Shown: positions 51,870 through 60,849 of the stretch, one piece after another
Position numbering within the stretch: the first letter of the stretch is position 1
How the letters are laid out: each line of letters starts with the position of its first letter
Assembly (NCBI RefSeq): GCF_023516595.1
Contig: NZ_JAMGBG010000089.1
Coordinates: 1-64,000, forward strand
Direction: 5' to 3'
DNA length: 64,000 bases
Origin: Streptomyces neyagawaensis
GTDB taxonomy: Bacteria; Actinomycetota; Actinomycetes; Streptomycetales; Streptomycetaceae
Made by a program: the position numbers and the translations under genes
The notes under the pieces: generated by a model
The model's input: only the letters and a program-made list of their open reading frames with translations
The model's database searches: none
Told to the model about the DNA's origin: nothing

Positions 51870-51962
51870 GGGGCGAGCGTACCCGCCGGTAGGGGGAGAG
51901 CTACGGCAGCCGGGGAGGAGGGGTACGGCAACCGGGGGCGGCGTCGGCGGCGCGCGTGCGGC

Positions 51963-53303
51963 CTACCCGTGGTGGGCCCGCAGTCCCTGCCGCCGGTGGT
52001 CATGGGTTGCCGCCGTGTACACGTCGGCCGTGGCCTGCGCGGCCGTGTCCCAGCCGAAGGACTCGGCGTGGCGGGCGGCGGCCTCGCCCATGCGGGCGGG
52101 GAGGTCGGGGGTGTCGGCGAAATCGCGCAGCACGCGCGCGTACGCCGCCGGATCGTGCCCCTGGACCAGGAAACCGGTCTGTCCGTCGCGTACCGCGACC
52201 GGGAGCCCGCCGACCGCGGCCGCCAGCACCGGCGTACCGGCCGCCTGCGCCTCGATGGCGACCAGCCCGAAGGACTCGCTGTACGACGGCATGACCAGCA
52301 CGGACGCCGCCCGGAACCAGTCCGCGAGCTGCTCCTGGCCGACCGGCGGCCGGAAGCGCACGACATCGGCGATACCGAGGCGCGCGGCCAGCTTCTGCAG
52401 CCCCTCCGGCTTGGCGAGCCCGCTGCCGCTCGGTCCGCCGACGACGGGCACGACGATCCTCGACCGCAGTTCGGGCCGCTCGCCCAGCAGGACGGCCACG
52501 GCGCGCAGCAGCACGTCGGGGGCCTTGAGGGGCTGGATACGGCCGGCGAACAGGGGGATCAGCGCGTCCTGCGGGAGGCCGAGGCGGGCGCGGGCCGCGG
52601 CGCGGCCGTCGGCGGGGCGGAAGCGGTCGAGGTTCACACCGGGGTGGACGACGGCCACCTTGGCGGGGTCGGCCTCGTAGTGGCGTACGAGTTCGTCGGC
52701 CTCCTCCGCCGTGTTGGCTATGAGGCGGTCGGCGGCGCGTACGACCTGGGTCTCGCCGATGACGCGGGCGGCGGGTTCGGGGGTGTCGCCGAGGGCGAGC
52801 GCGGCGTTCTTGACCTTCGCCATGGTGTGCATGGCGTGCACCAGGGGGACGCCCCACCGTTCGGCGGCGAGCCAGCCGACGTGGCCGGAGAGCCAGTAGT
52901 GCGAGTGGACGAGGTCGTAGTAGCCGGGGCGGTGCCCGGCCCACGCCTGCATCACCCCGTGCGTGAAGGCACACAGCTGGGCGGGCAGGTCCTCCTTCGC
53001 CAGGCCCTCGTACGGGCCCGCGTCGACATGCCGGACGAGGACGCCGGGCGCCAGCTCGACCTTCGGCCGGAGGGCGGCCGTGGTGGCCCGCGTGAAGATC
53101 TCCACCTCGATGTTGAGCGCCGCGAGACGCTGCGCCAGCTCCACGATGTAGACGTTCATACCGCCGGCGTCGCCCGTGCCCGGCTGGTGGAGCGGTGAGG
53201 TGTGCACGGACAGCATCGCCACGCGGCGGGGTTTCCTGTGCAGTCTCAACCGGGACGCGGCGGTCGGAGAGCGTCGCCCGAGCCTGCTGACGTAGTGGCT
53301 CAC
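51963..53303 (-). CDS. mshA: D-inositol-3-phosphate glycosyltransferase (mycothiol synthesis)
   Basis: The 446-residue GT4 enzyme has [36 protein letters not shown] (UDP-GlcNAc loop), [36 protein letters not shown] and the E-x7-E motif in [22 protein letters not shown]. It makes GlcNAc-Ins-P, the first step of mycothiol. GTG 53303 is the nearest start before the domain. Longer in-frame starts (up to 53678) would add a low-complexity Arg/Gly leader, and the annotated length in relatives varies. Confidence 0.93.
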   Translation of the reverse strand: MSHYVSRLGRRSPTAASRLRLHRKPRRVAMLSVHTSPLHQPGTGDAGGMNVYIVELAQRLAALNIEVEIFTRATTAALRPKVELAPGVLVRHVDAGPYEGLAKEDLPAQLCAFTHGVMQAWAGHRPGYYDLVHSHYWLSGHVGWLAAERWGVPLVHAMHTMAKVKNAALALGDTPEPAARVIGETQVVRAADRLIANTAEEADELVRHYEADPAKVAVVHPGVNLDRFRPADGRAAARARLGLPQDALIPLFAGRIQPLKAPDVLLRAVAVLLGERPELRSRIVVPVVGGPSGSGLAKPEGLQKLAARLGIADVVRFRPPVGQEQLADWFRAASVLVMPSYSESFGLVAIEAQAAGTPVLAAAVGGLPVAVRDGQTGFLVQGHDPAAYARVLRDFADTPDLPARMGEAAARHAESFGWDTAAQATADVYTAATHDHRRQGLRAHHG

Positions 53304-53565
53304 GTGGCGTTCCTCCTTGCTGCGGGCATGCCGTTCGGAGGGCGTGCGGACCCTCTCGGCAGGGGGAACACCGGACGAGGCAGTTCCATTTCCTCTTTGC
53401 AAAACAATTACCGATCCTCGCTCAACCGTTCGACCAGGGGTGGGATACGGGGCGCCCGCGGGCTCGTAGCCGGGCGGGCGGGCCAACCAGGCGCCCTCCA
53501 GTGACCCGGGGGCCAGGGGTGGAGCCCCGCGACCCGGCCACCTCCCCTCCGCATACGCTCGGCCC

Positions 53566-54384
53566 ATGGCACGACCCGTCGGCACGGTGACCCGCGGCAC
53601 CACCAACCCCAACCGTCTGCGCCGCATGGACCGCTGGATCGCGGCCACCCACGGCGCCGAACTCCGCCGTGCCGCCACCCCCCTCGCCGTGGACCTCGGC
53701 TACGGCGCCGCCCCCTGGACCGCGCTGGAGCTGCTGCGGCGACTGCGCGCGGCAGCGCCCCGCACCGAGGTCGTCGGCATCGAGATCGACCCGGCCAGGG
53801 TCGCGGCGGCGCAGCCGTACGCGTGCGACGGGCTCACCTTCCGGCACGGCGGCTTCGAGGTGCCCGTACCGGGCCGTCCGACGCTCATCCGGGCGGCCAA
53901 CGTCCTGCGGCAGTACGACGAGGAGGAGGTCGCCGCCGTCTGGGAGCGGCTGTGCGCCCGCCTCGCGCCGGGCGGCCCGCCGTCACCCGGCGGTCTGCCG
54001 GTCTCCACGGGCGGACTGCTCGTCGAGGGCACGTGCGACGAGATCGGCCGCCGGCACGTCTGGGTCGCCCTCGGCCCGGAGGGCCCCCGCACGGTCACGT
54101 TCGCCACCCGACTGGGTTCGCTGGAGCGCCCCTCGGACCTGGCCGAGCGCCTCCCCAAGGCGCTGATCCACCGCAATATCCCGGGCGAGCCCGTCCACGC
54201 CTTCCTCCGCGACTTCGACCGCGCCTGGGCCGCCGCCGCCCCCTACGCCTCCTACGGTGCCCGCCAGCGCTGGATCCGCACGATCCGCGACCTGCGCGCG
54301 GACTGGCCGGTACGGGACGGCGTCACACGCTGGCGCCAGGGCGAAGTGACGGTGGCGTGGGAGGCGTTGGCCCCTCGCTCCTGA
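53566..54384 (+). CDS. Class I SAM-dependent methyltransferase
   Basis: The 272-residue protein has the SAM motif [19 protein letters not shown] and motif [17 protein letters not shown], then [27 protein letters not shown]. The C-terminal half ([31 protein letters not shown]) is conserved in streptomycete homologues and may bind substrate. The methyl acceptor is unknown. It is divergent from mshA. Confidence 0.85.
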   Translation: MARPVGTVTRGTTNPNRLRRMDRWIAATHGAELRRAATPLAVDLGYGAAPWTALELLRRLRAAAPRTEVVGIEIDPARVAAAQPYACDGLTFRHGGFEVPVPGRPTLIRAANVLRQYDEEEVAAVWERLCARLAPGGPPSPGGLPVSTGGLLVEGTCDEIGRRHVWVALGPEGPRTVTFATRLGSLERPSDLAERLPKALIHRNIPGEPVHAFLRDFDRAWAAAAPYASYGARQRWIRTIRDLRADWPVRDGVTRWRQGEVTVAWEALAPRS

Positions 54385-54674
54385 GCGACACCGGTCCGCC
54401 CGAGCCGACGGCCCGATCCCGCAGCCTGCCACCCACCACCCCAACGCCTGCCCCCACCACCCCAACTCCCCTGGGAACGAACCCGGTGAGTCGTTCGTCA
54501 CACAGACGGGGGCACCGTCATACGGGAGGGAGCCGGGGGAAGGGAGTTCCTGCCCGCCTCTGTCGCATTGCGCGACTACATGGCACGATCACCCAGGCGC
54601 CAGAAGTTACTGACGGTTAATCAGTTCTCCTGGCGTGAGTCATCAGCGCCGGGACGGGTTTGGGGGCAAGGGCT

Positions 54675-55790
54675 ATGGGAGCCGGCAAGCGGAGCCTGAC
54701 CATGGCGGCCGTGGCCGTGGTCTGCGCGTTGACCGTGCTGGGCGCACCGGTCACCGCGTACGCGAGCCAGACGCAGCCGACCGACCCGACACCCACCCCC
54801 TCCCCCTCGGGCGCAGGCACGGGCACCCCCGACGCGGACTCCGCGCCGGTCACCAACGAGGAGTTGGAGGCCGTCCGCGCGAAGCTGGAGGGCCTCTACC
54901 ACGACGCGGCGGTGGCCACGGACGCGTACAACGCGGCGGAGGAGAAGGCCGACAAGCAGTCCGCCGAGATCGTCGATCTGGCGAACGAGATCGTCAAGGG
55001 CCAGGAGAAGCTGGACAAGTTGCAGGACCTGATCGGCGCCGCGGCCCGCGCCCAGTACCGGGGCGGCAGTCTGCCGCCGGAGGTGCAGCTGTGGCTGAGC
55101 GAGAACCCCCAGGAGTTCCTGGAGGGCGCGGACCGGCTGCGCCAGGGGCAGTTGGCGACCAAGGGTCTGCTCGCCGAGATGAACCGCACGCAGGACGACC
55201 TGGAGCAGTACTCCAAGGACGCCTCGGCGCGCTGGCAGAAGCTCGAGGCGAACCGCAAGGCCAAGGAGAAGGCCAAGAAGAAGATCAAGAAGCAGATCGC
55301 CACCGCCGAGAAGCTGGAGGCCGATCTGGAGGACGACGAGCGGGAGCGGCTGGCGAAGCTGGAGGAGGACACCGCGCGGCAGAAGCAGGCCGCCTGGCTG
55401 GACTCCGGCATCCTCGACGAGATCGACGGCAAGGCCTCCGAGCAGGGCAAGAAGGCCGTGAAGTTCGCGACGGACCAGATCGGCAAGGCGTACGAATGGG
55501 GCGCCGAGGGCCCGCGGACGTACGACTGCTCCGGCCTCACCAGCCAGGCGTGGATCGCGGCCGGCCGGGGCATCCCCCGTACCTCGCAGGAGCAGTGGCG
55601 GCAGCTCGAGCACATCCCCGTCGAGAACATGCGCCCCGGCGACCTGATCATCTACAACGCCGACGCGAGCCATGTCGCCATGTACATAGGCGACGGTGCG
55701 ATCGTCCACGCCCCGCGCCCGGGGCGGACGGTGACGATCGCGGGAGCGGGAACCATGCCGATCCTGGGAGTCGTACGCCCCGACGCGTGA
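54675..55790 (+). CDS. NlpC/P60 peptidoglycan endopeptidase (RipA-like), secreted
   Basis: The 371-residue protein has a signal peptide (LTMAAVAVVCALTVLGAPVTAYA) and a Pro/Thr linker. A long coiled coil at about 60-240 is rich in Lys/Glu (KLEANRKAKEKAKKKIKKQI). The C-terminal NlpC/P60 domain has catalytic Cys in RTYDCSGLTSQAW, then DASHVAMYIGDG and VHAPRPG. It cleaves peptide stems during growth or division. The gene's stop codon is part of the first unit of a 16-bp tandem repeat that continues downstream. Confidence 0.92.
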   Translation: MGAGKRSLTMAAVAVVCALTVLGAPVTAYASQTQPTDPTPTPSPSGAGTGTPDADSAPVTNEELEAVRAKLEGLYHDAAVATDAYNAAEEKADKQSAEIVDLANEIVKGQEKLDKLQDLIGAAARAQYRGGSLPPEVQLWLSENPQEFLEGADRLRQGQLATKGLLAEMNRTQDDLEQYSKDASARWQKLEANRKAKEKAKKKIKKQIATAEKLEADLEDDERERLAKLEEDTARQKQAAWLDSGILDEIDGKASEQGKKAVKFATDQIGKAYEWGAEGPRTYDCSGLTSQAWIAAGRGIPRTSQEQWRQLEHIPVENMRPGDLIIYNADASHVAMYIGDGAIVHAPRPGRTVTIAGAGTMPILGVVRPDA

Positions 55791-55912
55791 CCGACGGGGG
55801 ACGTGACCGACGGAGAAGGTGACCGACGGACGGCGTGACCGACGGGCGACGTGACCGACGGACGGCGTGACCGACGGACGGCGTGACCGGCAGGGGACGT
55901 GACCGGCCGCAA
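55785..55912. repeat. CGTGACCGACGGACGG tandem repeat after NlpC/P60 gene
   Basis: Eight 16-17-bp units of CGTGACCGACGGNNGN begin in the last codon and stop (GCGTGA) of the peptidase gene. Each unit carries TGA in the gene's frame or a neighbouring one. The remaining 55913-56286 interval has no gene and should contain the promoter of the response-regulator/phosphatase gene. Confidence 0.85.
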
Positions 55913-56286
55913 CTCACCCACGCTCCACCCACGTTCTGCCCGCGTTCCGCCCGTCGCGTTCGCCCTCACCCCGTTCGCATTACGCCCGCAACACACCCAA
56001 ACCCTGTCAACCCGTGGGCCACTCGGCGGCCAAGTGATCCAGCACACGTGACTCTCACCACCTTCGGCCGTCGGCTCAACCCCCATCGCGTGACATTCGT
56101 CATCCCTGGGGAAAGCCCCGTCATGTCCAAATGCGCTACTGGATGCGGCATATGACGGTGGCCGTTTGCCGTCCGGGGCCCCGCCAAGCATTCCGTTGCG
56201 GCGGCGCCTGGCGCTAAGGTCCCCGTCGGTGGGTCGAGGTCCCTCGCCCACCCGTGCCCTCGGGGGGAGGGAAGGAACCCAAGACG

Positions 56287-57705
56287 ATGCCCGTACCCGT
56301 ACCGCGGCAGAGAGCGATCCCGGCCGTGGAGAGTGGTCAGGCGCACGCCGTGTCCGCACCCAGCGGCCCATCCGGAGAGGGGGCGGCCCTGAACGCCTCG
56401 GCCCAGGCCCCTGCCGACAAGTCCACACACCCGGCCGGTCCGACCGCCGGTGCCGTCGCGCCGACGGGCACCACCAACCTCACGGTGCTGCTGATCGAGG
56501 ACGACCCGGCCGGCTCGCTCAACGTGCCCGAGTTGCTCGACTCCGCGGGCAAGCCGATCCGTGTCCGCACCGCCCGCAACCTCACCGAGGCCCAGCGGCT
56601 GCTGACCGACGACGTCAACTGCATCCTCCTGGACCTGGCGCTGCCGGCCCCGGTCCGCGCCCCCGAAGCCCCGGCCCCCGCCGGCGGCGGCACCGCCACG
56701 GAGACCGTCACCGACATCGACGAGCTCTCCGTCCTCAAGCACGTCCTGGAGCTGGCCCCCCGCCACGCCGTCCTCGCCCTCACCGACTCCGGTGACACCG
56801 AGCGCGGCACGGAGGCCGTGCGGGTCGGCGCGCAGGACTATCTGTTCCGCGACGAGCTGGACGGCCGGCTGCTGAGCCGCGCGATCCGTTACGCGGTGGA
56901 GCGGAAGCGGTCGGACACGGCCGAGCGCCGGCTCACGGAGTCGCGGCTGCGCGCCCAGGAGAACGCGCGCCTGGAGCGGGGCCTGCTGCCGACGCCGTTG
57001 CTGGAGGGCTCGTCCCTGCGGTTCGCGGCGCGCTACCGGCCGGGCCGTTCCCGGGCGCTGCTCGGCGGCGACTTCTACGACACCGTCCGCACCCCCGACG
57101 GCACGGTCCACGTCATGATCGGCGACGTCTGCGGGCACGGCCCGGACGAGGCGGCGCTCGGTGTGGAGCTGCGCATCGCCTGGCGGGCGCTGACGTTCGC
57201 GGGGCTGTGCGGTGACGAGCTGCTCTCTACGCTCCAGCGCGTCCTGGAGCACGAGCGGGAGAGCGACGAGATCTTCGCGACGCTCTGCACGGTCGACATC
57301 GCCCCCGACGGCCGCCGCGCGGGCCTGTGCCTGGCCGGCCACCCGTCGCCGCTGATCGTCCGCCACGGGCGGGACGGCGCCGCGCCGTCGGCCGAGCTGC
57401 TGCCGTTCGACAACAGCGGCCCCGCCCTCGGGCTGCTGCCGAACGCGCGCTGGCCGCGCACGCAGATCAAGCTGGGCGCCGCCTGGAGCCTGATGCTCTA
57501 CACGGACGGGCTCATAGAGGGCCGGATCGGTGAGGGCAAGGAGCGGCTCGGCCAGGACGGCATAGTCGCGATGGTTCGCCGCCAGCTCGCCGCGGGCCTG
57601 CGCGGCGAGGAACTGCTGCGCGCCGCGGTGAACGAGGTACGCGACCTCAACGGCGGCGAGCTGACCGACGACGTGGCCGTACTCCTCCTGGACCGCGAGG
57701 GCTGA
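56287..57705 (+). CDS. Response regulator-PP2C (SpoIIE/RsbU-type) phosphatase
   Basis: The 472-residue protein has a Pro/Ala-rich leader (1-65) and a receiver domain (LTVLLIEDDPAGSLNVPELL, then CILLDLALPAP with the acceptor Asp). That domain is interrupted by a Pro/Ala/Gly insertion of about 25 residues right after the phospho-acceptor loop. A short coiled linker (RLTESRLRAQENARLERGLLP) and a PP2C phosphatase domain follow (LLGGDFYDTV, VMIGDVCGHGPDEAALGVELR, GELTDDVAVLLLD) with all metal-binding Asp residues. It would dephosphorylate an anti-anti-sigma factor; none is adjacent. Confidence 0.9.
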   Translation: MPVPVPRQRAIPAVESGQAHAVSAPSGPSGEGAALNASAQAPADKSTHPAGPTAGAVAPTGTTNLTVLLIEDDPAGSLNVPELLDSAGKPIRVRTARNLTEAQRLLTDDVNCILLDLALPAPVRAPEAPAPAGGGTATETVTDIDELSVLKHVLELAPRHAVLALTDSGDTERGTEAVRVGAQDYLFRDELDGRLLSRAIRYAVERKRSDTAERRLTESRLRAQENARLERGLLPTPLLEGSSLRFAARYRPGRSRALLGGDFYDTVRTPDGTVHVMIGDVCGHGPDEAALGVELRIAWRALTFAGLCGDELLSTLQRVLEHERESDEIFATLCTVDIAPDGRRAGLCLAGHPSPLIVRHGRDGAAPSAELLPFDNSGPALGLLPNARWPRTQIKLGAAWSLMLYTDGLIEGRIGEGKERLGQDGIVAMVRRQLAAGLRGEELLRAAVNEVRDLNGGELTDDVAVLLLDREG

Positions 57706-57729
57706 CCCTCCTGGACCGCGAGGGCTGAC
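57685..57729. repeat. Duplicated gene end of the phosphatase gene
   Basis: CTCCTGGACCGCGAGGGCTG plus AC, containing the last codons and stop, is present at 57685 and again at 57708 (period 23). The period is not a multiple of three, so the second copy is out of frame with the gene and is untranslated. Confidence 0.85.
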
Positions 57730-57786
57730 TCGCCCGGACCGCCCGACCCGCAGCGCCCGCCCGACCCACGGCGCCCGCCCGACGAA

Positions 57787-57857
57787 CCGGCGGTCCCGTC
57801 GTCACCGGCGGTCCGGTCGTCCCCGGCGGTCCGGTCGTCCCCGGCGGTCCGGTCGTG
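57787..57857. repeat. CCGGCGGTCCGGTCGTCC 18-bp tandem repeat
   Basis: Four consecutive 18-bp units with two or three base differences lie between the convergent phosphatase and DUF2516 genes. They contain CCGG-rich dyads and could act as a terminator. Confidence 0.8.
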
Positions 57858-57880
57858 CGGCCCGCACGGTCGAGGTGAGG

Positions 57881-58225
57881 TCAGCGACCGCCGTTGTACG
57901 GCCCGTACGGTCCGTCGCTGCTGGAGCCGCGGCTGCCGCCCCGGCCACCGCCGCCGGAGATCTGCCGCACGGCGGGGCGCACGTCGACGATGTAGACGAT
58001 GCTGGCGATGAGACCGATGATCGGCAGGAACGACAGGAGCGGGAAGAGCAGGCTCACGACGAGCGCGATCCCGAGGATGATCAGCCAGAACACCTTGGTC
58101 TGCTTGTCGGTCGCCCGGAACGCGTCCTCACGCCGGAACGTGGCGTCGATCAGCGCGAACGCGGCGAGGGCGATCACTGCGAGCTGCAACAGTCCCATGA
58201 ACCCAGCGAAGCCGTTCATCAGCAT
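57881..58225 (-). CDS. DUF2516 membrane protein
   Basis: The 114-residue protein has three hydrophobic segments (FMGLLQLAVIALAAFALIDA; VFWLIILGIALVVSLLFPLL; FLPIIGLIASIVYIVDV), with the conserved RREDAFRATDKQTKVFW between the first two and a Gly/Ser/Arg-rich tail. This is the DUF2516 family of actinobacteria, of unknown function. ATG 58225 is preferred; GTG 58240 is in frame. Confidence 0.85.
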   Translation of the reverse strand: MLMNGFAGFMGLLQLAVIALAAFALIDATFRREDAFRATDKQTKVFWLIILGIALVVSLLFPLLSFLPIIGLIASIVYIVDVRPAVRQISGGGGRGGSRGSSSDGPYGPYNGGR

Positions 58226-58408
58226 GCTGCCCACCACCACCCGTTCTCTTCGCTCTCGCGGTTCTCGCGGTTCTCACGGTCACGGTCTTCCGAACACTCC
58301 TACGGGGCCACCGTACCCGTAGAACGGGCCGGACACCCCAAAGGTGCCCGGCCCGTCCCCGTACCGTGTCCTCCGGCGCCGCACCGTCCTCCGGTGGGCG
58401 CGTACCCC

Positions 58409-59029
58409 CTACTTGGCGGGCGGCGTGGTCTTCTTCGCGGTCGTCGGCTTGCGGACCGGAGCGGCCTTCTTCGCGACCGGCTTCTTGTCGGCGGCGGCCG
58501 GCGCGGGCGCGGCCTTGGCCTCGGCGGGCTTCGCCGGCTCGTCCTTGACCGCGACCGGCTCGGTCTTGGGCGCGGTGCTCGGCTCGACGGCGATCGCGAG
58601 CTCCTCGATCTCCTCCGCGGCCTCGCCGCGCCAGGTGCGCACGGCCTGCTCGCCGTGCTCGGCGACGCGCTCGTAGGTCTCACGGGCCTTCACGGCGTAC
58701 TCGGCGGCGACGCCGACACTGCGCAGCGCCAGGTCCTGGGCGCTCTCGCCGAGCTTCTTGAGGTCGGTGTCCAGGGTGCCGATCAGCTCGGTGACCTTGG
58801 TCTGGAGGGTCTCCTGCGTCTCCTTGACCCGGGCGGTCGCCTTCTCCTGGACGGCCTTGGGGTCGGTGTTGCGCACGGCGTCGATCTTGGCCGGCGCCTC
58901 GGCGCGCAGCTGCTCGACGAGGCCGGGCACCTTCTTGGCCTGCTGGAGGGCGAGGTCGGCGGTGCCGGCGGCGAAGTAGAGCGGCGTCGGGTCGGTGACG
59001 GCCTTGCGGATGTCGTCGGTGATGGCCAT
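58409..59029 (-). CDS. HbhA-like heparin-binding hemagglutinin homologue
   Basis: The 206-residue protein begins AITDDIRKAVTDPTPLYFAAGTADLAL. It continues as one long helical region (about 30-140, KVKETQETLQTKVTEL-type heptads) and ends in a Lys/Ala/Pro-rich tail with repeated KKxA/PAK motifs. Mycobacterial HbhA, an adhesin that also binds membranes, has the same layout. In a saprophyte the role is unknown; homologues in streptomycetes are cytoplasmic or peripheral. The XRE regulator gene lies upstream on the same strand, 246 bp away. Confidence 0.8.
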   Translation of the reverse strand: MAITDDIRKAVTDPTPLYFAAGTADLALQQAKKVPGLVEQLRAEAPAKIDAVRNTDPKAVQEKATARVKETQETLQTKVTELIGTLDTDLKKLGESAQDLALRSVGVAAEYAVKARETYERVAEHGEQAVRTWRGEAAEEIEELAIAVEPSTAPKTEPVAVKDEPAKPAEAKAAPAPAAADKKPVAKKAAPVRKPTTAKKTTPPAK

Positions 59030-59275
59030 GGTGATGGTCCTCCGGGTCTGGCGTTCAGCTGAGGGTTTGTGTGGGTCCGGCCCGCGGTCGACGTCGTCCA
59101 CGGGTTCCGCGTCCGAGTCGGTCAACGCGTCAGACGTGCTCGGCGTAATCGACGAGGCCGGATCTCCGGTCTGTGCGGGTGCGGATCCGCGTCGATGCGG
59201 GTCCGCGCGTACGGGGTGAAGCGGTCGTGCTGCCTACGGGTGTGCGGGTGTGCGATCTGAGGGGCCTTGGCTCCG

Positions 59276-59800
59276 TCATCTCGCGGTCAGGCGCGGACCG
59301 GCACCGGCACCGCCGCCGTCGGACGCGGGAGAAGCGGGACCGGCGGCCGCTCCGGCGCCGTTGCCGTCGGCGGTCTCCGCTCGGGCGCGGTCCGCGTCCC
59401 GGACCGCGCCCGGGTCTCCGTCCTCGCCGTCGCCGTCGCCTATGAGGACCTCGAACCCGTTCTCCTTGCGGAAGGACTCGTAGATCTGGAGCAGCACCTG
59501 CTTCTGCCGCTCGTTCAGCGTGGGATCGGCGAGTATGACGGCGCGCGTCTCCACCTCGTCCCGGTCCCGCTCGGCGTCGAGGATCCCGGCCCGCACGTAC
59601 AGCGTCTCGGCGGAGATCCGCAGCGCCTTGGCGACCTGCTGCAGCACCTCCGCGCTCGGCTTGCGCAGCCCGCGCTCGATCTGGCTCAGATACGGATTGG
59701 ACACCCCGGCGGCGTCGGCGAGCTGCCTGAGCGACAGCTGCGCGTTTCGCCGCTGTTCACGCAGGTACTCACCGAGATTGCCGACGTTGAGCGTTGCCAT
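59276..59800 (-). CDS. XRE-family transcriptional regulator
   Basis: The 174-residue protein has a Cro/C1-type helix-turn-helix (LGEYLREQRRNAQLSLRQLADAAGVSNPYLSQIERGLRKPSAEVLQQVAKAL, about 8-60). A conserved helical segment ends in LNERQKQVLLQIYESFRKENGF, and then comes a Gly/Ala/Asp-rich tail. A perfect 9-2-9 palindrome 31 bp upstream of its start is the obvious autoregulatory site. The hbhA-like gene downstream may be cotranscribed. Confidence 0.88.
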   Translation of the reverse strand: MATLNVGNLGEYLREQRRNAQLSLRQLADAAGVSNPYLSQIERGLRKPSAEVLQQVAKALRISAETLYVRAGILDAERDRDEVETRAVILADPTLNERQKQVLLQIYESFRKENGFEVLIGDGDGEDGDPGAVRDADRARAETADGNGAGAAAGPASPASDGGGAGAGPRLTAR

Positions 59801-59830
59801 GCCTCCACCATGCCCCACCCTCGCTAACTA

Positions 59831-59850
59831 TTGCAAGCACCTGCTTGCAA
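59831..59850. promoter_or_regulatory. Palindromic operator for the XRE regulator
   Basis: TTGCAAGCA-CC-TGCTTGCAA is a perfect inverted repeat, 31 bp from the XRE start codon and on its promoter side. Xre-family repressors usually bind such short dyads. Confidence 0.7.
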
Positions 59851-59912
59851 AAGTGCGCCACGCCACGCCGACCGGCCACCGGAGGGGGCATCACCAAGAA
59901 GGCAAGAACTCG

Positions 59913-59933
59913 TTGACAAATCCAGATTGTCAA
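59913..59933 (+). promoter_or_regulatory. Operator/-35 of the HTH-ClpN gene
   Basis: TTGACAA and TTGTCAA are perfect inverted arms separated by 7 bases. The left arm is also a consensus -35 (TTGACA), 14 bp before the start codon on its downstream edge, so a protein bound here would block RNA polymerase directly. The sequence differs from the 59831 palindrome, implying two different regulators in one intergenic region. Confidence 0.7.
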
Positions 59934-59947
59934 GGCGTACTTGCATC

Positions 59948-60769
59948 ATGGCGCTCCCGGATCTGGACGATCTCATCGCGGAAGTCGACCGGCGGTGCGA
60001 CACCGCGCACCGCCCCGGTGGGCAGGAACAGCCCGACTGGCTCGCGCTGCTGACGGTCGCGGCGCGACTGGCCGGTCAATTGCAGGCACTGGCGGACGAC
60101 CTGGTCGAGGACTATGTCGAGCACTGCCGTATGCACGGCTCGTCGTGGACGGACATCGGCGGAGCGCTCGGGGTGAGCCGGCAGGCGGTGCAGCAGCGTT
60201 TCCACGCCCCGCACAAGCGCTACGGGCCCGACACGATGACCGACGGGCTGCGGCGGGCCATGGTCCACGTCAAACAGGCCGCCGTGCACCACCGCAACAA
60301 CTACATCGGCACCGAGCACCTGTTGTGGGGGCTGACCGCGGAGGACAACACCGCCACCCGGCTGCTGCGGGCCGCCGAGATCGCGCCGGAGACGGTCCAC
60401 CGCTCGGTCGGCGACCGGCTGAGCATGGGCGCCTCGCAGGCGGCCGAGCGGATTGCCTGGACGCCCTACTCCCGCAAGGCGATTGCCCTCGCCGAGGCGC
60501 GCTCCGGGGAGCGGGGGGCCGAGCGCATCGATTGCGACGACCTGCTGGTCGGGCTCGCCGGGGTCGGGCGAGGTGTCGCCGCCGACATCCTGACGGAGGC
60601 CGGTTTCGACCCGGCCGCCATCCCCACCCCCACCCCCACCGCCACCGCCACGAACGCCGTTGCCGCCGGTATCGCCGTCGGCAACGAAGCGGCCGACGCG
60701 ACCGATGCCGCAGCCAACAAGGCCCCCGATGGCCCACCTGCCGACGCCGGGTCGGCGGAAGCCGGGTGA
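59948..60769 (+). CDS. HTH-Clp N-domain protein
   Basis: The 273-residue protein has an N-terminal helix-turn-helix (DYVEHCRMHGSSWTDIGGALGVSRQAVQQRF, about 55-85). A Clp N/R-type domain at about 90-215 follows, with two repeat units (MVHVKQAAVHHRNNYIGTEHLLWGLTAED; AWTPYSRKAIALAEARSGERGAERIDCDDLLVGLAG). No AAA+ ATPase is attached. A Thr/Pro and Ala-rich tail completes it. It looks like a transcription factor using the Clp substrate-recognition fold as a sensor, possibly of damaged protein. The TTGACAA palindrome at its promoter is a candidate for autoregulation. Confidence 0.88.
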   Translation: MALPDLDDLIAEVDRRCDTAHRPGGQEQPDWLALLTVAARLAGQLQALADDLVEDYVEHCRMHGSSWTDIGGALGVSRQAVQQRFHAPHKRYGPDTMTDGLRRAMVHVKQAAVHHRNNYIGTEHLLWGLTAEDNTATRLLRAAEIAPETVHRSVGDRLSMGASQAAERIAWTPYSRKAIALAEARSGERGAERIDCDDLLVGLAGVGRGVAADILTEAGFDPAAIPTPTPTATATNAVAAGIAVGNEAADATDAAANKAPDGPPADAGSAEAG

Positions 60770-60812
60770 TCACCGCCGACCGCACCGCGTACGGGCCGTG
60801 ACGGATAAAGCC

Positions 60813-60836
60813 TTGACCTCAACTGTGCTTGATCCG
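60813..60836 (+). promoter_or_regulatory. Degenerate SoxR/MerR-type box
   Basis: TTGACC (-35) runs into CCTCAACTGTGCTTGATC, which matches the 8885 SoxR box at 13 of 18 positions with the right arm altered. A MerR-family activator, perhaps SoxR itself with lower affinity, could drive the MFS gene that follows. Confidence 0.5.
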
Positions 60837-60849
60837 CGAGGCTTTGCGG

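Noticed and set aside
54385-54674. c-di-AMP (ydaO-type) riboswitch ahead of the NlpC/P60 gene
   Set aside because: Such riboswitches often precede cell-wall hydrolase genes in Streptomyces, but I could not find the conserved ydaO core sequences in this leader; there is only a short ACTGA/TCAGT dyad near 54608.
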